Part shown: positions 1 through 6,913 of the stretch, one piece after another | How positions within the stretch are numbered: position 1 is the stretch's first letter | How the letters are laid out: each line of letters opens with the position of its first letter | Source of the DNA: an uncultured Clostridium sp. | GTDB taxonomy: Bacteria; Bacillota; Clostridia; TANB77; CAG-508 | Length of the DNA stretch: 30,749 nucleotides | Assembly (NCBI GenBank): GCA_947057505.1 | Contig: CAMSEM010000005.1 | Location: 1 to 30,749, forward strand | Direction: 5' to 3' | Notes under the pieces: model-generated | The model's database searches: none | What the model was told of the DNA's origin: nothing | The model's input: only the letters and a program-made list of their open reading frames with translations | Program-made: the position numbers and the translations under genes

Positions 1-666
1 ACGACCTTAAACGAGAATATTGGTAGAGGTAAACACCGTAAATATCTCCCTTATGCGTTTACAGAGCAAGGAATAGCTATGTTATCAGGACTATTGAAAA
101 ATGATATAGCTATTCAAGTAAGTATAAATATTATGAATGCATTTGTTGAAATGAGAAAGTTTTTAATGATTAATGGACAATTATTCGAAAGGTTAACAAA
201 TGTAGAATATCAATTACAAGAACATGATAAAAAATTTGATGAAGTATTTAATCAGCTTCAATTAGAAGAAAATATCAAACAGAGAATATTTTTTGATGAT
301 CAAATATATGATGCATATAGCTTAATCATAGATATTATAAAAAAAGCAAATAACAAGATTTTGATTATAGACAATTATATTGATGACAGTGTTCTAAAAA
401 TGTTAGCTAAAAAGAAGAACAATGTAGAAGTTGTTATTCTAACATCAGACAAAAGTAATATTGAAAATTTAGACATTAAAAAATTTAATAAAGAATATTC
501 GATTCTCAAAGTTGCTAAAACAAATAAATTTCATGATAGGTTTATTATAATAGATGGCAAAGAAATGTATCATCTAGGAGCTTCTATAAAAGACTTAGGA
601 AAGAAATGCTTTGCAATTAACAAAATAGAAGATATACAAATTATAGAAAAAATTATTAACCTATAA
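1..666 (+). CDS. ORF6N-domain protein with C-terminal PLD-like domain (5' end outside window)
   Basis: The reading frame is open from the first base, so the gene starts upstream of the window. The first visible residues (KYLPYAFTEQGIAMLSGLL, then VSINIMNAFVEMRKF) match the C-terminal half of the ORF6N domain, a DNA-binding module of phage antirepressors and KilA-like proteins. A charged, probably coiled-coil linker follows (about residues 75-110 of the visible part). The C-terminal ~120 residues contain HDRFIIID, which fits a phospholipase D HxK/RxxxxD half-site with Arg for Lys, followed by HLGASIKDLGKK. This ORF6N plus PLD-like arrangement recurs in chromosomal ORF6N proteins. The role is inferred to be prophage- or mobile-element-linked regulation; only one HKD half-site is present, so nuclease activity would need a dimer. 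A perfect inverted repeat follows the stop codon. Confidence 0.8.
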   Translation, partial: TTLNENIGRGKHRKYLPYAFTEQGIAMLSGLLKNDIAIQVSINIMNAFVEMRKFLMINGQLFERLTNVEYQLQEHDKKFDEVFNQLQLEENIKQRIFFDDQIYDAYSLIIDIIKKANNKILIIDNYIDDSVLKMLAKKKNNVEVVILTSDKSNIENLDIKKFNKEYSILKVAKTNKFHDRFIIIDGKEMYHLGASIKDLGKKCFAINKIEDIQIIEKIINL

Positions 667-669
667 ATG

Positions 670-696
670 TTTGAAGTCGCAAATTGCGACTTCAAA
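670..696 (+). terminator. Perfect inverted repeat, probable terminator of the ORF6N gene
   Basis: Two perfect 13-base arms (670-682 and 684-696, TTTGAAGTCGCAA and its complement) surround a single central base, starting four bases after the ORF6N stop codon. There is no strong U-tract after it, so it may be a weak terminator or a 3'-end stabilising hairpin. As a near-perfect palindrome it could also be a protein-binding site. Confidence 0.5.
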
Positions 697-788
697 TACA
701 TATTATATATAATTTAAATTATATATTTCTTAGGTAACTAAATTATAGATACAGCAGTTATATTTCAAAATAAAACTCTTCTCTACTA

Positions 789-1730
789 TTAAATGTCTTT
801 TGAAATATAATTTTGTACTAATTGACCACATCCTAATTCTGTATTGGTTTTAGTACCAAATAAATAGCACTCAAATTCCTCTGATTTAACTTGATTCACA
901 ATCTCTAACATTCTATCATTATTAGGAGAAGATAAATTATTTTCTAGACATTTTTTTGTGTAATTCAAAAATGATATTTTAATGATAATATCATTCTTAA
1001 ATTTACTTAGAAAGTTAAGCATCCTAGATATTTCATTTTTAGAACTGTTAATATTATTTATAACAACAAAATTGACTTTTACTCTACAATTCTCATGATT
1101 CTTTTTATATTTGATGGCTTTAGCAATATTTTCAGTCAAATCATAATTTGATGGTAAATTTTGTATAATATATTTCAATTTATTATAGTTACAAGAATAA
1201 TATGGTAACTGTAATGTTCTAATAGGTAGATTCATAGTATCCCAATAATCAAAACAAGTATTATCAAAACAAGTATTATCAAAAGCAGTAGTTGCAATGT
1301 TTACCTGAACATTGATATATTTTTTCTTAATTATATTTATTCCTTTAGCAACTTCTTCCTTGACAATCGAAGGTTCACCAATTCCAGTAAAAGCAATATA
1401 AAAATTAGGATAATTTTTTGGATTTTCATTACTATATGCTAAGCAAGTTTCAACCTGTTTCATATAGTCTTCTGCTACTAGGAAAAAAGCACTTTCTGGC
1501 AAAGAACCTGACGCACAAAATCTACAACCAACAATACAATTATACATATTACTTATTTCGATAGTTAAATCTACAGGTATATCATCTTTCAAATGTACAA
1601 TAGTCATACATTCTATTATTTGTTTATCATCGTATTTCAATAAATATCTATCTATTTTTTCTTTGTTCCAACTTCTAGAATTATGATCTATTAGTTTACT
1701 AATTTTTTCAACAACTTCAAAATTATTCAT
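789..1730 (-). CDS. Compact RlmN/Cfr-like radical SAM protein
   Basis: This 313-residue protein has a radical SAM cluster motif CIVGCRFC (CX3CX2C, about residues 65-72) and a following glycine-rich FTGIGEP like the RlmN MGMGEP motif. Its C-terminal CGQL matches the ACGQL motif of RlmN, which holds the methyl-carrying cysteine (E. coli Cys355). The N-terminus (IIECMTIVHLKDD) resembles the RlmN strand before the cluster. Known RlmN/Cfr enzymes methylate C2 or C8 of A2503 in 23S rRNA, and RlmN also modifies A37 of tRNA. By hand alignment, the position of E. coli Cys118, seven residues before the first cluster cysteine, is Glu. The protein is also shorter than usual (about 340-380). It is therefore a divergent paralogue with an uncertain substrate. 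A 15-bp in-frame tandem duplication (DNTCFDNTCF) lies in the middle. The ribosome binding site is weak. Confidence 0.75.
   Translation of the reverse strand: MNNFEVVEKISKLIDHNSRSWNKEKIDRYLLKYDDKQIIECMTIVHLKDDIPVDLTIEISNMYNCIVGCRFCASGSLPESAFFLVAEDYMKQVETCLAYSNENPKNYPNFYIAFTGIGEPSIVKEEVAKGINIIKKKYINVQVNIATTAFDNTCFDNTCFDYWDTMNLPIRTLQLPYYSCNYNKLKYIIQNLPSNYDLTENIAKAIKYKKNHENCRVKVNFVVINNINSSKNEISRMLNFLSKFKNDIIIKISFLNYTKKCLENNLSSPNNDRMLEIVNQVKSEEFECYLFGTKTNTELGCGQLVQNYISKDI
1249..1278 (-). repeat. 15-bp in-frame tandem duplication inside the radical SAM gene
   Basis: The unit TCAAAACAAGTATTA occurs twice head to tail (1249-1263, 1264-1278) and its first six bases recur at 1279-1284. It encodes the repeated pentapeptide DNTCF. 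The reading frame is preserved. Confidence 0.9.
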
Positions 1731-1866
1731 ACAATTTTCTTCAATCTAAATAATTAACATTAAAATTTGCTTATTTATTATATAATAAATTTCATATATA
1801 TTCAAATACCAATTCATATATAATACCTTTTTCTGCAAATAAGCGCCCCTAACAAATTCAATAGTG

Positions 1867-1895
1867 TTGCTTTTTATGTTAATTCATGCTATACT
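1867..1895 (+). promoter_or_regulatory. Extended -10 promoter for the small acidic gene
   Basis: The -35 box TTGCTT (1867-1872) is followed after 17 bases by the -10 box TATACT (1890-1895), which is preceded by TGC (1887-1889) as in an extended -10 element. The start codon lies 39 bases downstream of the -10 box. This is one of the best sigma-A-type promoters in the window. Confidence 0.7.
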
Positions 1896-1934
1896 ATATA
1901 AGTATTTCAATACTATATATAGGAGGTTACATCT

Positions 1935-2231
1935 ATGAGACTTAATTATGATGCACTACTAAATTATCAAAACTACTGGCAAACTAGTATTTTCATCTCT
2001 CCTGAGAAAGCTGACAAATTTGTTGCATTATCTAACATTTTTATGCAACGGGTAACAGAGCATGATGGTGAAATAGATGATGTTGTACTTTTGTATCCAG
2101 AAGATTGCAATGACCGTGATGTTTTTATGAACTTTGCAGAAGTAATGTCTGCATATGTTGGATCACGATTAGGCGATGACAACGCGCTGTTAATGGATGG
2201 ATGGCTTTTACATCGCCAAGCGTCGAAGTAG
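1935..2231 (+). CDS. Small acidic protein of unknown function
   Basis: This 98-residue protein is not recognised. The start is well supported by AGGAGG at 1921-1926, eight bases before ATG, and by an extended -10 promoter upstream. A rho-independent terminator follows the stop, so this is a monocistronic unit. The protein has 16 Asp/Glu against 8 Lys/Arg, with acidic clusters (HDGEIDD, PEDCNDRD). It has no signal peptide and no long hydrophobic segment, so it is probably a soluble cytoplasmic protein. An overlapping antisense frame is long only by chance, since it lacks a ribosome binding site. The gene is flanked by phage-like and radical SAM genes on one side and by traX on the other. No function can be assigned; a nucleic-acid-mimic or inhibitor role is possible given the charge but is speculative. 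Confidence 0.75.
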   Translation: MRLNYDALLNYQNYWQTSIFISPEKADKFVALSNIFMQRVTEHDGEIDDVVLLYPEDCNDRDVFMNFAEVMSAYVGSRLGDDNALLMDGWLLHRQASK

Positions 2232-2242
2232 AATAACACTCC

Positions 2243-2273
2243 AAACTGGCAAGTTTAATTGCCAGTTTTTTAT
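2243..2273 (+). terminator. Rho-independent terminator of the small acidic gene
   Basis: Perfect 10-base arms AAACTGGCAA (2243-2252) and TTGCCAGTTT (2259-2268) with a six-base loop run into a T-rich tract. It lies 12 bases after the stop codon. Confidence 0.85.
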
Positions 2274-2332
2274 TGTCTAACTAATCATTTACCTACAATA
2301 AATTAATTTTTTTATTGCATTGAAAAATAGAC

Positions 2333-2361
2333 TTGTTTTATTATTTAAGTTATTTTATAAT
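2333..2361 (+). promoter_or_regulatory. Promoter upstream of the TraX-family gene
   Basis: TTGTTT (2333-2338), a 17-base spacer and a consensus TATAAT (2356-2361) precede the TraX-family start codon by 73 bases. The region is very AT-rich, which lowers the weight of the match. Confidence 0.5.
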
Positions 2362-2434
2362 TATTTCAAAATATAAAAAGAATATGTTTATAAAATTCAT
2401 ATTAAATAAACCATTATACAAGGAGTAACTAAGA

Positions 2435-3154
2435 ATGACAAGTTTTGTATTAAAAATTATAGCAATGATTACCATGTTTATAGACCATTTTGGCCTTGCT
2501 ATATTCAAATATACTACTCATATGAACGTAATTGGCAGAATTGCATTTCCTATTTTTGCATTTCAAATTACACAAGGGTATGAACATACTAAAAATCTCA
2601 AAAAGTATTTTTTTAGACTATTTATTTTTGCACTTATTTCTCAAATTCCCTTTATGCTATTTTCTTCTATTTTTACAAAAGAATTTGGTTTGAATATATT
2701 TTTTACACTTATGGTTGGTTTATTTGTAATTTTTATTTATGACAAAATTTGTAATTCTTCCCATCCTTTAGTTGTAAACCGCTTTGCCGATTCATTTATT
2801 AAGCACCTTTTGGCTATTATGATAGCTATTTTACTGGGAATTTTAGCTCAGGTTTGCAAGTTTGATTATGGATTTTTTGGAATTGCTATTATTTTATTAT
2901 TCTATATTTTGAAAGATAATAAATTACTAATGGCTATTTGTTTTAGTCTTGCTTGTATTATCAAGTATGCTATTAATATTGGATTATATGGCTACCATTA
3001 TTTATATATATTGCTATGTTTGTTTACCATACTTCCTATTGTTTTTATTTGTTTATATAATAAAAAACAAGGTAAAAAAGTAAAATATTTACTTTACTTT
3101 TTCTACCCTGTTCACCTACTTGTATTATACCTTATTTTTGGGTTGCATAGTTAA
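2435..3154 (+). CDS. TraX-family integral membrane protein
   Basis: This 239-residue protein is almost entirely hydrophobic with about seven to eight predicted membrane segments. The N-terminus (KIIAMITMFIDHFG, then GRIAFPIFAFQITQGYEHTKN) carries the typical TraX signature, including the conserved Asp-His and the Arg-x-Ala-Phe-Pro segment. TraX of the F plasmid N-acetylates pilin, and the family is related to membrane acyltransferases. Chromosomal clostridial members are thought to acylate an envelope component; the substrate here is unknown. AAGGAG lies eight to nine bases before the ATG. The 3' end overlaps the convergent gpr gene by 23 bases, so both transcripts run into each other. There are no conjugation genes nearby, so the TraX name should not be taken as evidence of conjugation. 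Confidence 0.85.
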   Translation: MTSFVLKIIAMITMFIDHFGLAIFKYTTHMNVIGRIAFPIFAFQITQGYEHTKNLKKYFFRLFIFALISQIPFMLFSSIFTKEFGLNIFFTLMVGLFVIFIYDKICNSSHPLVVNRFADSFIKHLLAIMIAILLGILAQVCKFDYGFFGIAIILLFYILKDNKLLMAICFSLACIIKYAINIGLYGYHYLYILLCLFTILPIVFICLYNKKQGKKVKYLLYFFYPVHLLVLYLIFGLHS

Positions 3155-4073
3155 TACCTCTTGCTACTACGCTAGACATGTTTTCAATTAACTCGTCTAT
3201 TTCTTTAGGCGTTACAATAAAGTTATATTCTTCTGGTGCAAGTACTTCTTTTATCATTTCATATTTGTTTTCTTCTTGTAGCTCATTTAAAAAGCTATTA
3301 GAATGTGCCTCTTGTTGTAACTTTTGAATAAATAAATCTAAGCTATCTGCTGCAATAGTTGCAGCTTCTACTACTGTTGGGATTCCTATTGCAATAACAG
3401 GTATTCCCAACGTTTCTTTAGTTAGCTCTTTTCTTTTATTACCAACTCCTGCTCCTGGAACAATTCCAGTATTGGCAATTTGAACAGTACTACTAATTCT
3501 TTCTATACTTCTAGAGGCTAAAGCATCTATTACAATTAATAGTTTTGGTTTTGTATTATCTACAATTCCTTTTAAAATTTCTAATGTTTCAATTCCTGTT
3601 GTTCCTAAAACTCCTGGAGATACCGCACTTACTGGTCTTGTTTGTTTATCTAATACATCTGGCATATAAGTTAAAATGTGCCTTGTAATATCTATATCTT
3701 GTATTACTTTTGGGCCTAAGCTATCTGGGGTAACATATAAATTCCCAAGTCCTACTACTAATATATCTTCTTGCTCTCCTATTAAATTTGCTATTAATTT
3801 TTTTAGTTCTTGGGTAACTGCTTCTGAGGCTTTTTGTATTTCATCTTCTCCTGCTATTTTCATATTCTTTATATCAATGGTAATATAGCTTCCTTGCTTT
3901 TTTCCTATTGCTTGTTCTCCATTTTCATTCAGTACATTTACCCTTGTAATTTGAATATCTTCCCCTAGTTTTTCCTCCTCAGTTTGTATTCCATCAACTT
4001 CTTCTGCAATATTGTTCGCTTTACGGTATAAATCTCGCCTTTCTAGGGCTAAATCTGTTCTAAAATTCATCAT
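3132..4073 (-). CDS. gpr: Germination protease Gpr
   Basis: Gpr starts degradation of small acid-soluble spore proteins when spores germinate. The 313-residue protein has the family N-terminus (FRTDLALERRDLY), which in known members belongs to the propeptide removed on activation. It also has the conserved core ILVVGLGNLYVTPDSLGPKV, the segment VSAVSPGVLGTTGIET, and the region LLIVIDALASRS followed by NTGIVPGAGVGNKRKE. This is a confident family match and direct evidence for a spore former. The length is near that of clostridial members and shorter than Bacillus Gpr (about 370). Translation starts after AAGGAGGG; two adjacent ATG codons are possible. A candidate forespore promoter lies just upstream. 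Its 3' end overlaps the convergent TraX-family gene. Confidence 0.95.
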   Translation of the reverse strand: MMNFRTDLALERRDLYRKANNIAEEVDGIQTEEEKLGEDIQITRVNVLNENGEQAIGKKQGSYITIDIKNMKIAGEDEIQKASEAVTQELKKLIANLIGEQEDILVVGLGNLYVTPDSLGPKVIQDIDITRHILTYMPDVLDKQTRPVSAVSPGVLGTTGIETLEILKGIVDNTKPKLLIVIDALASRSIERISSTVQIANTGIVPGAGVGNKRKELTKETLGIPVIAIGIPTVVEAATIAADSLDLFIQKLQQEAHSNSFLNELQEENKYEMIKEVLAPEEYNFIVTPKEIDELIENMSSVVARGINYATQK

Positions 4074-4098
4074 AAAAATATACCCTCCTTTTTATCTT

Positions 4099-4128
4099 TA
4101 TTATTGCAATAACTTTTATTTTTTATAC
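4099..4128 (-). promoter_or_regulatory. Candidate forespore (sigma-F/G type) promoter of gpr
   Basis: On the minus strand GTATA (4124-4128) is followed after 17 bases by CAATAATA (4099-4106), about 25 bases before the gpr start. This resembles forespore promoters of the GYATA / CATnnTA kind, which is the expected class for gpr. The match is imperfect and the region is AT-rich. Confidence 0.35.
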
Positions 4129-4155
4129 ACAGTTATTAAATTAAATGGTATATTT

Positions 4156-5089
4156 TTATTGTAAATATTCTTTTAGCACTCTTAGCCAATTTTCTCCCAT
4201 AATTTTATTGATTTCTTCTTTGTTAAACCCTATCTTTTCTAATTGCTTTTCTAAATTTTGTATTTGACTAATATCTTGTAAATCTGTTGGTATGTTCTGC
4301 TTTTCTAATCCGATCAAAATCACTTCCTAGCCCCACATAATCAATTCCAACCAAATTTACAATATAAGCAATATGTTTTACTATTTGTACTGTACTGGCA
4401 ACTCCATTTTCTTGCAGGAATTCACTACAATAGCAAACACCAACTATTCCATTTGTATTTGCTATTTGCTTTATTTGTTCATCACTTAAGTTCCTTGGGT
4501 GATGACATAAGCTCTTACAACAAGAATGAGTTGCTACAATTTCTTTTGTATTTATTTTAGCCATATCCCAAAATGTTTTTTCTGAACTATGCGATACATC
4601 TACTATTATATTTCTTGTATTTAATTTTTTTATATATTTTTTTCCTAATGGTGTTAAACCATTATCATTTTTAGTAAGAGCTCCACACCCTAATAAATTA
4701 TCTTCATTCCAATTAATTGACATAGCTCTTACTCCACGTTGATAAAAGTAGTCTACATTTTCTATTTTGTTTTCAATTGCTCTACCATTTTCAATTGTAA
4801 GAATGGCTCCTACTTTTTTTTGATTAATTGTTTGCTCTAGGTCTTTTTTAGTTGTAATTGTATTTATTTGCTTAGTGAATTTTTGTTGTTGGTTATAAAA
4901 GTATTCTATTATTTGCTTTGCTCTTTCAAATGCATTTTCATATTTTGGGTGTATAAATGCTGCCATCATTTGTATACTAGGTTGTGGTGCTTGCACTATA
5001 TTAAAATTAAGTTTTGTATCATTTATTTGTTTTCCTTGGTCTAGAGCTAATTGTATGGTATCGCAATGTCCATCTACTAAAACTTTCAT
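4156..5089 (-). pseudogene. Membrane dipeptidase (peptidase family M19), single-base frameshift near the 3' end
   Basis: M19 enzymes are zinc-dependent dipeptidases of the renal dipeptidase family. Visible motifs are DGHCDT at residues 6-11 (His8 and Asp10 as metal ligands), the Glu in ILTIENGRAI, VDVSHSS, the ATHSCCKSL metal His followed by HHPRNLSDEQ, and VGLGSDFD. Immediately after GSDFD the frame fails and the protein would stop at 273 residues (base 4268). Removing one C on the coding strand (plus-strand G at about 4312) restores DGLEKQNIPTDLQDIS and the family C-terminus KIMGENWLRVLKE, ending at 4156 with a 310-residue product. Only about 50 C-terminal residues are affected. The gene is preceded by a start codon with spaced GAGG and lies downstream of the DUF4097 gene. 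Either a recent pseudogene or a sequencing error. Confidence 0.85.
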
Positions 5090-5196
5090 TTATTTTTACC
5101 TCCACTCTTTAAGAATATGTAAGCTTTCTTTATTACATTCTTACTAATTTACCCAATGCACTTATAGAAAAACCTAACGATTCTCCCATACAAAAA

Positions 5197-5224
5197 TACC
5201 TTTTTGTTTTTATACAAAAAGGTA
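5197..5224 (-). terminator. Terminator of the LiaF/DUF4097 operon
   Basis: Arms TACCTTTTTG (5197-5206) and CAAAAAGGTA (5215-5224) pair perfectly with an eight-base loop. On the minus strand the hairpin is followed by ATTTTTG, eight bases after the DUF4097 stop codon. Confidence 0.7.
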
Positions 5225-5231
5225 CTATTTT

Positions 5232-6059
5232 TTACAAAGTATTAATCTCTACTGCTCCTACTCCACCATCTATTTTTAGGTAATTATCTCCTGTTCCATA
5301 GGTATGTGCTCCTTCCGCTTTTTTGCCATTAAGAGCCATTCTTCCTAAACCTGTTTCTACTGTAATAGAATATTCTTCTTGCTTACGTGGCAAGTTAAGT
5401 TCTACTCTTCCAACCCCACATTCAATTTTACTATTTCCTGTGACGTCAGCAGATATTATCATTTCTCCTACTCCTGCTTCTAAGTCTAATTTTTGTAATT
5501 TACTTTCTTGTATAGTAGTTTTTCCAGCTCCTCCATTTATTTTAGTCTTTGAAAGACTAGTTACATTGTTTATTTGCATTATTCCTACGCCACTGTCTAA
5601 ATCAAAATTATTTACTGTTATATCTCTAATGGTATGATTTCCTATTCCAGCTTTTAGTTCCAAGTTATTTAATGTTTTACCTTTTGGTATGGTGATAGTA
5701 ATAGTCGATGTAACATCTTCATGAAACCATTTTTTGTTTCCATCTTCTTTAACTACTAATTTATTTCCAACTATTTTTGAACTAAATTTGCTTGGTAAAT
5801 TACTTCCTTCTACTTTTAGTTCATCACCACTTTGTATGGTTAATTTAGAGATTGCTGTTTCTATTTTTACACTTTCTACATTTTCTGTATATACATTGGA
5901 AAATTCGTTAATTTTTGTGTCTTGGCTTGTATTATCTGTTATAAAGCTAATACCAAATATAGCAGAAAGTCCAAAGATAATCCACCCAAAAATATTAACA
6001 ATTAAAAATGTTGCAAAAATAATAGCTATTATTTTAATAATTTGTTGACCTGAACTCAT
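5232..6059 (-). CDS. DUF4097-family membrane-anchored beta-repeat protein
   Basis: This 275-residue protein has one or two N-terminal hydrophobic segments (about residues 7-41). The remainder is a repetitive beta-rich domain with recurring units such as LELKAGIGNHTI, FDLDSGVGIMQI, LDLEAGVGEMII and IECGVGRVELN. These G-V-G turn repeats are the hallmark of DUF4097/DUF4098 putative adhesins, which fold as right-handed beta structures. Its ATG overlaps the stop codon of the upstream LiaF-like gene by four bases (ATGA), so the two are translationally coupled. The pairing suggests an envelope-stress sensing or surface role, as in Lia-type systems, although no LiaRS two-component genes are in the window. 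A terminator follows. Family assignment is firm; function is inference. Confidence 0.85.
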   Translation of the reverse strand: MSSGQQIIKIIAIIFATFLIVNIFGWIIFGLSAIFGISFITDNTSQDTKINEFSNVYTENVESVKIETAISKLTIQSGDELKVEGSNLPSKFSSKIVGNKLVVKEDGNKKWFHEDVTSTITITIPKGKTLNNLELKAGIGNHTIRDITVNNFDLDSGVGIMQINNVTSLSKTKINGGAGKTTIQESKLQKLDLEAGVGEMIISADVTGNSKIECGVGRVELNLPRKQEEYSITVETGLGRMALNGKKAEGAHTYGTGDNYLKIDGGVGAVEINTL

Positions 6060-6730
6060 TTAATATCTACCCCCCCAAATAGGCAAAATGCACTAATATA
6101 TAGAGTAGGTACATTTTCTTTATTATTTCCTACTTTGTTTTCTACTCCGCCAAATATTGGTGTGCTTTTTACTTTTACATTTACATTGTTTGGAACTAAA
6201 ATAGTAATTCCTCCAAAAATGCTACTACTATTAATTACTTGGTCTTGTATAATTGTGGCTTTTTGTAAATCTAGCACAACACTTCCAAATACTGCATCTA
6301 AATTTGCTCCTTTAAATTCTTCGTTTGTTTTATCTACTTTTTGTTCTGCAAAAGTTGCGGCATAGCTTTCTAAACCATTTTTATCTACTGATTTTATTTT
6401 TTTGCTAATAGAGCTGGTAATTACACCATTAAATATAACTCCTAATCCTACTGCAACAAGTACAAATGGCACTAGCAATTTCCAAAGAATTTCAAAAGAA
6501 AGTATTCCTTGTGCTGCTAATAATAAGAAAATACCTACAAGTAGCCCAATAAAGGAGCCCCATTTTCCAGTTGGTTTAAATAATCCTATAAAGCATGGTA
6601 CAATAATAAATAATGTCCACCACCCTTTAAAGAAAATATTAATGCTTGTAATACCTAGTGCATTTAATCCTAGAACAAGCCCTATTGCAATTAATACTAA
6701 TCCCCATAATAAGTTTGAAAATCTGTTCAT
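6056..6730 (-). CDS. LiaF-like membrane protein
   Basis: The 224-residue protein has four predicted membrane segments in the first ~105 residues (around 8-24, 31-48, 55-75 and 83-104), with the LLWGLVLIAIGLVLGLNALG start typical of LiaF N-terminal domains. A linker and a soluble C-terminal domain (about 135-224) with short beta repeats follow: AVFGSVVLDLQKA, SSIFGGITILVP and TPIFGGVENKV. This is the LiaF C-terminal (DUF2154) signature. In Bacillus LiaF inhibits the LiaRS cell-envelope stress system; here no LiaRS is adjacent, so only membership in the family is claimed. The start follows AAGGAGGA. A promoter TTGCTA-17-TATAAT lies upstream, and the gene is the first of an operon with the DUF4097 gene. 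Confidence 0.85.
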   Translation of the reverse strand: MNRFSNLLWGLVLIAIGLVLGLNALGITSINIFFKGWWTLFIIVPCFIGLFKPTGKWGSFIGLLVGIFLLLAAQGILSFEILWKLLVPFVLVAVGLGVIFNGVITSSISKKIKSVDKNGLESYAATFAEQKVDKTNEEFKGANLDAVFGSVVLDLQKATIIQDQVINSSSIFGGITILVPNNVNVKVKSTPIFGGVENKVGNNKENVPTLYISAFCLFGGVDIK

Positions 6731-6759
6731 CTATTTTTTCCTCCTTTTTTGTTTAGTTT

Positions 6760-6788
6760 ATTATATAGTTTTTGTATTAATATAGCAA
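6760..6788 (-). promoter_or_regulatory. Promoter of the LiaF-like/DUF4097 operon
   Basis: On the minus strand TTGCTA (6783-6788) and a consensus TATAAT (6760-6765) are separated by exactly 17 bases, 30 bases upstream of the LiaF-like start codon. Confidence 0.65.
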
Positions 6789-6913
6789 GTATTCTATCAA
6801 ATTTATTTCAAAATTATGTAAATTTAATATTGTCTCTCGTTGTAAATCTTTAATCTTTATCCTCTTCCCCCCTTATAATATAGCTCCTTTTGACTATATC
6901 ATAACTGCTTATG

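Noticed and set aside
1973..2239. An 88-codon frame on the minus strand opposite the small acidic gene
   Set aside because: It has no ribosome binding site or promoter, while the plus-strand gene has an extended -10 promoter, AGGAGG and a terminator.
2435..3154. TraX-family gene as evidence of a conjugative element
   Set aside because: No relaxase, coupling protein or mating-pore gene is in the window; chromosomal TraX-family proteins are common in clostridia.
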